The translations under genes and the position numbers were made by a program. A stretch of DNA of 64,000 nucleotides from Brevundimonas sp. (GTDB taxonomy: Bacteria > Pseudomonadota > Alphaproteobacteria > Caulobacterales > Caulobacteraceae): NCBI RefSeq assembly GCF_030704825.1, contig NZ_JAUYNX010000016.1, positions 1-64,000 on the forward strand, written 5' to 3'. The notes beneath the pieces were generated by a model. That model searched no databases. It had not been told where the DNA came from and saw only the letters and a program-made list of their open reading frames with translations. Numbering within the stretch: the first letter of the stretch is position 1; every line of letters begins with the position of its first letter. Below are positions 25,369 to 34,686 of this stretch, piece by piece.

Positions 25369-26304
25369 ATGCGCCGAGCCGTCGCCGTCGTCATCTTTCC
25401 GGGATTCCAGCTGCTGGACGCCGCCGGTCCGACGACGGCTTTCGAACTGGCGGAACGCTTCCGGCCCGGAAGTTACGCCCTGACGCTTGTGACGCCGGGC
25501 GGGGGAGCGGTCGAAAGTTCGTCCGGCCTCGTCCTTTCGGCCGTGCCGCTGGACGACGGCGTCTTCGACACCATCGTCGTGTCGGGCGGGGAGATCGATC
25601 GCTCCATGGCGGCGCTGCTGGCGGTGGTCGGCTGGCTGAGGCGTTCGGCGGCGCGGCGGATCGCCAGCGTCTGCTCCGGGGCCTTCCTGCTGGCCGAGGC
25701 GGGATTGCTGGACGGAAGGCGCGCCACCACGCACTGGGACAGCACCGACGCCTTCGCCCGGCGCTATCCCGAGGTCCGGCTGGACGCCGAGCGCATTTTC
25801 ATCCGCGACGGCGATGTCTGGACCTCGGCCGGCATCTCCGCCGGCATCGACCTGGCCCTGGCGCTGATCGAGGATGACCACGGCCCGGCGCTGGCGCGCC
25901 GCGTGGCCCAGCAACTGGTCGTCCACCAGCGCCGCCCTGGCGGCCAGTCGCAGTTCTCGGCGCTGGTCGAGCTGGGCGGACGCACCGGTCGCTTCACCGG
26001 CCTGATCGACTGGATGCGCGACCATGTCGCCGAACCCCTGCCCGTCGAGCGGCTGGCGGACCAGGCCGCCATGAGTCCCCGCAATTTCGCCCGCGCCTTC
26101 ACGGCCGAGACCGGGACGACCCCGGCCCGGGCGGTGGAGCGGCTGCGGCTCGAAATCGCCCGCGCGGCGGTCGAGGCGAGCCATGCGCCGCTCGACGAGA
26201 TCGCCGAAAGCGTCGGCTTCCGTGACGCCGGGCGCATGCGTCGCGCCTTCCTGCGGGCGCTCGGCCAACCCCCGCAGGCGCTCCGGCGCGCTGTCCGGAC
26301 CTAG
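25369..26304 (+). CDS. GlxA/FtrA-type AraC family transcriptional regulator
   Basis: 311 residues. The N-terminal DJ-1/PfpI-like domain (about 5-175) has VIFPGFQLLDAAGPTTAFEL, SVCSGAFLLAEAGLLDGRRA and WTSAGISAGIDLALALIED. The C-terminal AraC HTH domain (about 210-310) has LPVERLADQAAMSPRNFARA and LDEIAESVGFRDAGRMRRAF. This family senses small metabolites with the first domain. It faces away from a gene with the same first domain (24120-25271); the stretch LLDGRRATTHW is identical in both. The pair probably arose by duplication and may share control. Confidence 0.92.
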   Translation: MRRAVAVVIFPGFQLLDAAGPTTAFELAERFRPGSYALTLVTPGGGAVESSSGLVLSAVPLDDGVFDTIVVSGGEIDRSMAALLAVVGWLRRSAARRIASVCSGAFLLAEAGLLDGRRATTHWDSTDAFARRYPEVRLDAERIFIRDGDVWTSAGISAGIDLALALIEDDHGPALARRVAQQLVVHQRRPGGQSQFSALVELGGRTGRFTGLIDWMRDHVAEPLPVERLADQAAMSPRNFARAFTAETGTTPARAVERLRLEIARAAVEASHAPLDEIAESVGFRDAGRMRRAFLRALGQPPQALRRAVRT

Positions 26305-26305
26305 G

Positions 26306-27004
26306 TCAGGCCCAGGCGAACAGCAGGCGGCCCTGGCCCATGCGCTCGCGCAGGGCGGGCAGGTCGGTGTGCGCGACCGAGAAACAGCCGTAGCTGCGGC
26401 CCAGCTTGCCTTCGCGGGCCAGGAAGTCCGGATCGGCGTAGTCGGCGCCGTGGACGATGATGGCGCGTTCGCGGGCGCGGTCGTTGCTGTACTCCAGCCC
26501 GTCCAGAAGCACGTTCGGCCCCTGCTGGGCGCCGTGGCTGGCGCCGGCGGTGGCGTAGGCGCCGACCGAGGACATGTAGCTTTCCGGCGTGTTGGAGAAG
26601 TTGCGCGCGAAACCCGAATGCGCCGGATCCGAGCCGCGGCCGTGGCAGGTGCGCAGGGCGGTGACGTGGCCGGCGACCAGATCGACCTCGTACAGCCGCT
26701 CCTCACCCGAATATTTCTGGAAGTCGACCAGATACATCCGGTCGCGCAGCGGCACCCGGCGGTGGTGGATGTCCAGCGCCGCCATGGCTCGGTCCATCAG
26801 ATCCTTCCGCACCACGCCGCGCGGATCGAGCGGCGGGGCGACGACCTGGACGGTCTGTATGGCGGTTGCGGCTGGAACCGGGCGAGGCGGCTGGGCCGAT
26901 GCGGCCAGGGGACGGAAGCCCGAGGCATGGGTGGCGCTCGTCGTAGCGCAGCCCGACAGGATCGCCGCGCCGCCCAGAATGAAGCCTCGTCTCGCCAAAA
27001 TCAT
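26306..27004 (-). CDS. murein L,D-transpeptidase catalytic domain family lipoprotein (YkuD_2-like)
   Basis: 232 residues. The leader MILARRGFILGGAAILSGCA has an Arg pair and a lipobox LSGC. The C-terminal catalytic region shows HGADYADPDFLAREG and GRSYGCFSV, giving the His and the Ser-x-Gly-Cys nucleophile of L,D-transpeptidases. A preceding FSNTPESYMSSVGAY is typical of the YkuD_2 type. It should sit in the envelope and form or edit peptidoglycan cross-links or attach lipoproteins. The stop lies 1 base past the end of the GlxA gene, so the two converge. Confidence 0.88.
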   Translation of the reverse strand: MILARRGFILGGAAILSGCATTSATHASGFRPLAASAQPPRPVPAATAIQTVQVVAPPLDPRGVVRKDLMDRAMAALDIHHRRVPLRDRMYLVDFQKYSGEERLYEVDLVAGHVTALRTCHGRGSDPAHSGFARNFSNTPESYMSSVGAYATAGASHGAQQGPNVLLDGLEYSNDRARERAIIVHGADYADPDFLAREGKLGRSYGCFSVAHTDLPALRERMGQGRLLFAWA

Positions 27005-27033
27005 GCGACGCCCCTCGCACGGTTACAGAACAG

Positions 27034-27086
27034 GTCACGGGTTGTTTCAGGTCGTGACGGGTGTTTCAACCTGAGCCTTGGCTCAG
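27034..27086 (+). promoter_or_regulatory. direct repeat plus palindrome before the amidohydrolase gene
   Basis: GTCACGGGTTGTTTCA (27034-27049) recurs 20 bases later as GTGACGGGTGTTTCA (27054-27068). It is followed at once by the perfect palindrome CTGAGCCTTGGCTCAG (27071-27086). All lie 45-100 bases before the GTG start. Two turns of spacing suit a dimeric regulator. No known box was matched. Confidence 0.35.
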
Positions 27087-27130
27087 ACGCCCTGAGGTCT
27101 AAGGTGCAAGCCCTGTTCCGGGAGGATTTC

Positions 27131-28459
27131 GTGAAGTCGATCACATCGCTGTTGGCGGCCTGCGCCGCTCTCGTAGCCACAAGCGTTGCCGCGCAAACGC
27201 CCGCCGCCACGCCGGTCTCGCCCGAGGGGGGAACCACGTTCGTCCAGATCGGGCGGCTTCTGGCCGATCCCGCGACCGGCGTTGTGCAGCGCGATAAAAC
27301 TCTCGTGATCGAAGGGAACCGAATCGTCGAAGTGCGTGACGGCTTCGTTTCCGGCGCCGGGGGGGAGGGCCGGATCGTCGATCTGCGCGACTCCTTCGTC
27401 CTGCCCGGCCTGATCGACAGCCATGTGCATCTGACCGGCCAGCAGAACCCGAACAGCCGGCTGGAGGGGGTGACCCAGTCCGACGTGGACCAGGCCTTCG
27501 TCGGCGCCCGCTATGCGCGGCGGACCCTGATGGCCGGCTTCACCACGGTCGCCGACCTCGGCGCCACCAACCAGACGATCTTCGCCCTGCGCGACGCGGT
27601 GCGGCGCGGCGACGTCCCCGGACCGCGGATCATCGCCTCGGGCGAGTCGGTGTCGGTCCACGGCGGCCATGGCGACGTCAACGGCTATCGCGACGACATC
27701 ATGCATCTTTTCACGGGCGAGAGCATCTGCTCGGGCGCTGACGACTGCATGCGGGCGGTGCGGCTGCAGGTCCGGTCCGGGGCCGACATCATCAAGATCA
27801 CCGCGACGGGCGGGGTGCTGTCGAACACGGCGGCGGGTCTGGGCCAGCAGTTCTCGGACGAGGAGTTGTCCGCCATCGTCGGCGCCGCCCACCGCATGGG
27901 ACGCCAGGTGACGGCGCATGCCCACGGGGTCGACGGGATCAACGCCTTCCTGCGCGCGGGCGGGGATTCGATCGAGCACGGCACCTATCTGGACGATGAG
28001 TCGATCCGGCTGTTCCGGCGCGAGGGGACCTGGCTGGTGCCGACCCTGATGGCCGGCGACTTCGTGGGGCGGATCGCCTCGGGGCCGGACAATTTCTTCA
28101 CCCCGGCCCAGACGGCCAAGGCGCTGGAGGCCGGGCCGAAGATGCTGGACATGGTGCGGCGCGCCCATGCAGGCGGGGTGGGCATCGCCTTCGGCACCGA
28201 CAGCGGCGTGTCCGCCCACGGGGACAACGCCCAGGAGTTCGCCTTGCTGGTGCGGGCCGGGATGACGCCGCTGGAGGCGATCCAGGCGGCGACGGTGAAC
28301 GCGGCGGCGCATCTGCGGATCTCGCAGGAGGCCGGACGGATCACGGCGGGGATGCCGGCGGACCTGATCGCGGTCGTGGGCGACCCGCTGACCGACGTCA
28401 CCGAGCTGGAGCGGGTGCGGTTCGTGATGCGCGGCGGGGAGATCTACCGGGCCGAGTAA
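27131..28459 (+). CDS. amidohydrolase family protein, secreted
   Basis: 442 residues from GTG (MKSITSLLAACAALVATSVA), with GGGAGG 6 bases before the start. The signal peptide ends near AAQ. Metal motifs of the amidohydrolase superfamily are in order: GLIDSHVHLTG, a Lys in IIKITATGG that would be carbamylated, HAHGVDG, DSIEHGTYL and FGTDSGV. Relatives include imidazolonepropionase-like and Xaa-Pro or Xaa-Arg dipeptidases of Caulobacter. A periplasmic peptidase of that kind is the best guess. The 3' end overlaps lpxK by 16 bases. Confidence 0.9.
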   Translation: MKSITSLLAACAALVATSVAAQTPAATPVSPEGGTTFVQIGRLLADPATGVVQRDKTLVIEGNRIVEVRDGFVSGAGGEGRIVDLRDSFVLPGLIDSHVHLTGQQNPNSRLEGVTQSDVDQAFVGARYARRTLMAGFTTVADLGATNQTIFALRDAVRRGDVPGPRIIASGESVSVHGGHGDVNGYRDDIMHLFTGESICSGADDCMRAVRLQVRSGADIIKITATGGVLSNTAAGLGQQFSDEELSAIVGAAHRMGRQVTAHAHGVDGINAFLRAGGDSIEHGTYLDDESIRLFRREGTWLVPTLMAGDFVGRIASGPDNFFTPAQTAKALEAGPKMLDMVRRAHAGGVGIAFGTDSGVSAHGDNAQEFALLVRAGMTPLEAIQAATVNAAAHLRISQEAGRITAGMPADLIAVVGDPLTDVTELERVRFVMRGGEIYRAE

Positions 28460-29466
28460 GTCCGGACCGCGCCCAGAAGCAGCGCCTGGAAGGCGGCCTC
28501 GTTCTCGAAGGTCGCCTTCACCGGCCATGAAATCACCCGCGTCCGCCATTCGGGAGGCAGGCGGAACCAGTCCTTCTCGGTGGTGACCAGCCGGGCGCCG
28601 AAACGGGAGGCGCGGTCGGCGAGGAAGGCCAGGTCCGCGTCGCGGAAGGCGGCATGGTCGGGGAAGGGGGCGAAGTCGACCAGTTCGGCCCCGGCGGCGT
28701 CGAGGGCGCGCTCGACCTTCCACGGCTTGGCGATGCCGGCGAAGCCGAGGATGGGACCCCTGGGCGGCGGGGCGGCGGGGGTCAGCCGGGCGACATGGAC
28801 CGGCAGGTCGCCGAAGGCCGCCAGCAGTTCGGGATCGACGCCCGGGGCGTCGGCGGGCAGCAGGACGACGACGGCGTCGGCGCGGGACAGGCCCGTCCGC
28901 AGCTTTTCCCGCATCGGCCCCGAGGGGAAGACCGAACCGTCGCCGAAGGGCCATTCGTCGCCGCGGGTCTCGCCGTCGACGACCACGAGGCTGAGCGTCT
29001 TCTTCAGGGTCGGATTCTGGTGGGCGTCGTCGAGGATCATGATCGCGGCGCCGGCGGCCGCCGCGGCGCGGGCGCCGGCGACGCGGTCATGGGCGATCCA
29101 GGTGGGGCCGCCGAGGGCCAGCATCAGGGGCTCGTCGCCGACGTCGGCGGCGGTGTGGATGGCCGCGTCGACGCGCGTCGGCTCGCGTAGCGATCCGCCA
29201 TAGCCGCGCGACAGGCCATGGGCGTCGATGCCCGCCTCGCGCAGCAGGCGGATGGCCTCGCGGGTCACCGGCGTCTTGCCCGAGCCGCCGACGGTCAGAT
29301 TGCCGACCGAGATGACCGGAACGCCGGGGTCGACCGGCTCGGCGCGGGCGATGCGGCGCGCGGTGACGCCGGCCCAGACCCAGGACAGGGGCCTCAGCAG
29401 GGTGCGCGCCGCCGCGCCGTGGCGGGCGTCGCGGGTGTACCACCAGCGGGGGGTGTTGAGCTTCAT
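28444..29466 (-). CDS. lpxK: tetraacyldisaccharide 4'-kinase
   Basis: 340 residues. It phosphorylates the lipid A disaccharide at the inner membrane. The start MKLNTPRWWYTRDARHGAAA is followed by VISVGNLTVGGSGKTP, the P-loop of LpxK, and later by IMILDDAHQNPTLKK, the DDxHQ motif. The C-terminus is ILGFAGIAKPW and VTTEKDWFRLPPEW. The ATG overlaps the waaA stop by four bases. A longer frame extends back into waaA and is rejected. It is the last gene of the msbA-DUF374-waaA-lpxK operon. Confidence 0.95.
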   Translation of the reverse strand: MKLNTPRWWYTRDARHGAAARTLLRPLSWVWAGVTARRIARAEPVDPGVPVISVGNLTVGGSGKTPVTREAIRLLREAGIDAHGLSRGYGGSLREPTRVDAAIHTAADVGDEPLMLALGGPTWIAHDRVAGARAAAAAGAAIMILDDAHQNPTLKKTLSLVVVDGETRGDEWPFGDGSVFPSGPMREKLRTGLSRADAVVVLLPADAPGVDPELLAAFGDLPVHVARLTPAAPPPRGPILGFAGIAKPWKVERALDAAGAELVDFAPFPDHAAFRDADLAFLADRASRFGARLVTTEKDWFRLPPEWRTRVISWPVKATFENEAAFQALLLGAVRTYSAR

Positions 29467-30773
29467 CGCCGGCCTCGCGGCAGGCCCGGGAAGGTTTGGG
29501 CGAGGGGAAGCAGGGGCGTGACGGCCTCCCAGAGGCGGTCGAGGCCGGAGCCGGCCTCGGCGGCGGCCCGGCGGCCGCACTCGCCCATCGACCGCGCCGC
29601 GCCGTCGTCGGCCAGCAGCGGGGCGAGGATGGCGGGCAGGTCCCAGGGGGCGTCCACGACCCGGAGGCCGCCGGCCTCGACCAGGGCCGCGGCGACCGCG
29701 GCCCAGTTGGTCATGTCCGGGCCGGTGACGGCGGGCTTGCCGAGGCGGGCGGGCTCGAGCGGATTGTGGCCGCCCACCGGCGGCTTCTCCAGCGCCGCGG
29801 AGAAGGAGCCGCCCATGACCACGACATCGGCCAGACGCAGGAACAGCCCCATCTCGCCGAGGGTGTCGGCGATGTAGATGTCGGTGTCGCGGTCCGGTTC
29901 GCGGCCCTGGGAGCGCAGGGCGAAGCGGTAGCCGTCGCGACCCAGGGCGGCGGCGATGGCGGCGCTGCGCTCGGGGTGGCGCGGCACAAGGATCAGGCAC
30001 AGCCGGTCGGCCAGTTTGTCGAGGGCGCGGACGAGGGCGATTTCCTCGCCGTCGTGGGTGCTGGCGGCGACCACGACCGGCCGGTCGCCGATGGCGGCGC
30101 TGAGGCGGGTGAAGGCGCCCGGATCATGCGGCGGCGCGGCGCCCGCCAGCTTCAGGTTCACATGGCCGTCGATGCGGGCGCCGAGGCTTTCCAGCCGGGC
30201 GGCCGAGGTTTCGTCCTGGGGCAGGATGCGGTCGAAGGCGGACAGGATCTCGCGCGCCGCGCCGGGGAAACGGCGCCATCCGTCGACGGTCTTCTCCGTG
30301 ATGCGGGCGCTGGCCAGGACCAGTTTCACGCCGCGCCGACGGGCCTCGAGAATGAGGTTGGGCCACAGTTCGCTCTCGACGAAGACGGCCAGCGACGGCC
30401 GCCAGTGGTCGAGAAAGCCGGCCACGGCGCCGGGCGCGTCGACCGGGGCGAACTGGTGGATGACGCCCTCGGGCAGGCGTCTGGCCAGCAGGGTCGCCGA
30501 GGTCAGGGTGCCGGAGGTGACCAGCACCGTCAGGTCGGGCCGCTGGCGGCGCAGGCGCTCGACCACGGGCAGCAGCGACAGGGTCTCGCCGACGCTGACC
30601 CCGTGCAGCCAGACCAGGTCGCCGGGGGGGCGGGCGGCCGAGGCGCGACCGAGCCGTTCGTCGACGCGGGCCGGATCCTCCTTGCCCTGTTTGGCGCGGG
30701 CGTCGAGCAGGCGGGGGGCCAGCGGCTCGAGCATCCGCGTGAGCAGACGCCAGGCGATCAGGGCGGGGCTCAT
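29463..30773 (-). CDS. waaA: 3-deoxy-D-manno-octulosonic acid (Kdo) transferase
   Basis: 436 residues. GT30 glycosyltransferase that adds Kdo to lipid IVA. Motifs include LVWLHGVSVGETLSLLPVVE, FAPVDAPGAVAGFLDHWRPS, VFVESELWPNLI, and the C-terminal VVMGGSFSAALEKPPVGGHN followed by PLEPARLGKPAVTGP. The N-terminal hydrophobic part anchors it on the inner membrane face. It starts one base after the end of the DUF374 gene and overlaps lpxK by four bases, so the genes form one tightly packed operon. Confidence 0.95.
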   Translation of the reverse strand: MSPALIAWRLLTRMLEPLAPRLLDARAKQGKEDPARVDERLGRASAARPPGDLVWLHGVSVGETLSLLPVVERLRRQRPDLTVLVTSGTLTSATLLARRLPEGVIHQFAPVDAPGAVAGFLDHWRPSLAVFVESELWPNLILEARRRGVKLVLASARITEKTVDGWRRFPGAAREILSAFDRILPQDETSAARLESLGARIDGHVNLKLAGAAPPHDPGAFTRLSAAIGDRPVVVAASTHDGEEIALVRALDKLADRLCLILVPRHPERSAAIAAALGRDGYRFALRSQGREPDRDTDIYIADTLGEMGLFLRLADVVVMGGSFSAALEKPPVGGHNPLEPARLGKPAVTGPDMTNWAAVAAALVEAGGLRVVDAPWDLPAILAPLLADDGAARSMGECGRRAAAEAGSGLDRLWEAVTPLLPLAQTFPGLPRGRR

Positions 30774-31456
30774 CTAGACGCGCTCCAGGCCGACGATGGC
30801 GTCGGCCTCGGCCTCGACGGCGGTCAGGCGCCGGGTCCAGTCCAGGGCGACGTCGGCCAGTTCGGCGCCTTCAGGGAAGCGGTCGATGTCCCAGACGATG
30901 GCGCCGCGTCCGAACGGCAGCGGAAGGAGGGCGCGGTCCCAGCTGGCGAGGCGGATGGCGGGCTTGCAGGACAGGCCGATGAACAGCACCGGCGCTTTCG
31001 ACAGCTTCGCCAGCAGCGGCAGGCCTTCGGCCATTTCCCGCATCGGGCCGCGGGGGCCGTCCGGCGTGATGGCCAGGCCGCCGACCTTGAGCTGGCGCAA
31101 GCCGTCGCGCAGGGCCTGGGAACCGCCCTTGGCCCGGTCGGCCTTGTCCTTGTTCGAGGACGAGCCGCGGATGGCGGGGAACCCCTGCCGGGCGACGGCC
31201 CTGGCGATGAACTGGCCGTCCGGGCTGAGCGAGATCAGGGCCTTGGCGGACTGGGCCCGGTCCAGCGGCCAGCAGGCGGGGCTGAGCCCGATGCGCGAGT
31301 GCCAGAAGGCGCACAGCACGCCGCCGCCGTCGGCCCAGATCTGTTCGGCCACGCCCTCGTTCCGGTGCGTCCAGCGGATGGTGGCGAAGCAGAAGCGCAT
31401 CCATTGCGCCAGCGTCCAGGCGAGGACCGCCTGTATGACCGGATTGCGGAGCGGCC

Positions 31457-31460
<4 letters not shown>
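30774..31460 (-). CDS. lysophospholipid acyltransferase family protein (DUF374)
   Basis: 228 residues. One N-terminal hydrophobic helix precedes the DUF374 core: LCAFWHSRIGLSP with a Trp-His pair, LISLSPDGQFIARAVARQGF, RGSSSNKDKAD and ITPDGPRGP. The family is related to LPLAT acyltransferases and always seems to sit next to waaA and msbA in alphaproteobacteria, which suggests a lipid A acylation or export role. Its ATG overlaps the msbA stop. The acyl donor and acceptor are unknown. Confidence 0.88.
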
Positions 31461-33292
<1,832 letters not shown>

Positions 33293-33390
33293 CGGTCCGA
33301 GGTCGGACGGCTGGGGACGCAAGTCAAGCGGCGGTGCGTCGCGAATGCGCGGCGGCCGCCTGATCGGGGCCCCGGCGCCCGGGGAAGGCG

Positions 33391-34449
33391 CTAGAAGGCG
33401 AGCGCGCGGCGGATGTCGCGCCAGTCGATGTATTTGAAGTTCTGACCGCCGTCGTTGATGTCGTCCTGGACGACCACGACTCCCTCGGGGAAGGCGCCGA
33501 ACGGACCGCCGTGGGCGTCCAGGCCATCCGTCCCCGTGACCTCGTCCCCGCCCGGACCCGCATGGACGGCGAACCGCCCCACCCAGACCGGGTCGCCCGC
33601 GCCGATGCGCCAGACGGCGAAGGCGGAATCGCCCTGGCTCGACGCGATCAGCCAGGAACCGGCGCCGTTCGACAGAATGGCGGCGCCCTCCACGTCCGCG
33701 GTCAGCCGCTCGCCGTCGACGGCCTGCACCCGGGTGCGCGCGTCGCCCGAGGCGGGATCGAGGCCGTAGCGCCAGACGCCGACCCCCTCCTCGTTGAGGT
33801 AGAGGGCGGCGTTGTCGGCGTCGATGGCGCAGCCCTCCGAGATCGAGCCGACCGCGAAGCGGCGAACCTCGCGACCCCGCGGCTGGCCGTCCGGGCCGCT
33901 GGAGATCACCAGCTGGCGGACCTGGCCGTCCTTGCCGACGACGAAGGCGTGCAACTCCCCGCGCCAGGGCCGCATGCAGAAGCCGTAGGGCTCGTCGAGG
34001 TCGAGGGGCAGGGAGCCCCAGCGGGCGACCGCGCCGCCGGCGACGGGGTCGAAGCGGAACAGGGCCACCCCGGCGCGGCCCGGCGTGCGATCGCTGGCTC
34101 CCAGGACGACCTCGCCCGACGCGCCGGGCAGGGTCGCCACATCGACGTTGTTGAGCAGGCCGTCCGGGAGAAATTGCAGGATCGCCCCCTCCGGACCGTA
34201 GATGTACAGGCCCGCCTTCTTGTCCGTGCCGGCCACGAAGCCGGTCACGCGCCGGCCGTTCAGCGTCGTCTCCGGCCCGCTCCAGATCGCCGGGTCGTCG
34301 GCGGCGTCGGCGTTGCGGGTGCCCACCGAGGGCGTCTCCAGGGCGGCGAACACCCGGGCCCCCTGTCCGGGACGATCCGCCGGGGTGGCGCAGGCCGCGA
34401 GCGAGATGAGCGCGGCCATGCCCGCCGCCGCCAGAAGTCTGTCCCGCAT
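33391..34449 (-). CDS. beta-propeller phytase, lipoprotein-type
   Basis: 352 residues. MRDRLLAAAGMAALISLAAC ends in a lipobox-like AAC. Beta-propeller phytase motifs appear in order: DDPAIW (51-56), GTDKKAGLYIY, LLNNVDV, ISEGCAIDADNAALYLNEE, ADVEGAAI, TGTDGLDA and VQDDINDGGQNFKYIDWRDI. Acidic residues in these loops bind the calcium ions that hold phytate. The enzyme releases phosphate from phytate outside the inner membrane. It is transcribed away from the TonB receptor gene, which could import the products. The gene stands between msbA and DUF4170. Confidence 0.93.
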   Translation of the reverse strand: MRDRLLAAAGMAALISLAACATPADRPGQGARVFAALETPSVGTRNADAADDPAIWSGPETTLNGRRVTGFVAGTDKKAGLYIYGPEGAILQFLPDGLLNNVDVATLPGASGEVVLGASDRTPGRAGVALFRFDPVAGGAVARWGSLPLDLDEPYGFCMRPWRGELHAFVVGKDGQVRQLVISSGPDGQPRGREVRRFAVGSISEGCAIDADNAALYLNEEGVGVWRYGLDPASGDARTRVQAVDGERLTADVEGAAILSNGAGSWLIASSQGDSAFAVWRIGAGDPVWVGRFAVHAGPGGDEVTGTDGLDAHGGPFGAFPEGVVVVQDDINDGGQNFKYIDWRDIRRALAF

Positions 34450-34686
34450 GGAATCCCGCCCGTAAAGCCCAAGGCTGGCGGAAAACCATGACCACCCGGC
34501 CGGTTCAAGCGAACCCCGGTGACGGTTCAGCGTCGGAAATATTGCAGACCCTCCGTGCCGGGAGCGACCGTCGCGAGCCGGTCGGAAAACCGCCAAGCCG
34601 GTGTCCTGAAAGCGTCGCGCCTCCGTCGCCGTCGCCCCCTAGCGGAGCCGTGTCCGGCGGTCGTGGGGGCCAGCCGGGGATGCGGG

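Noticed and set aside
34450..34686. Pho box between phytase and TonB receptor
   Set aside because: No pair of CTGTCAT-like repeats at 11-bp spacing could be found, although phosphate control would make sense.
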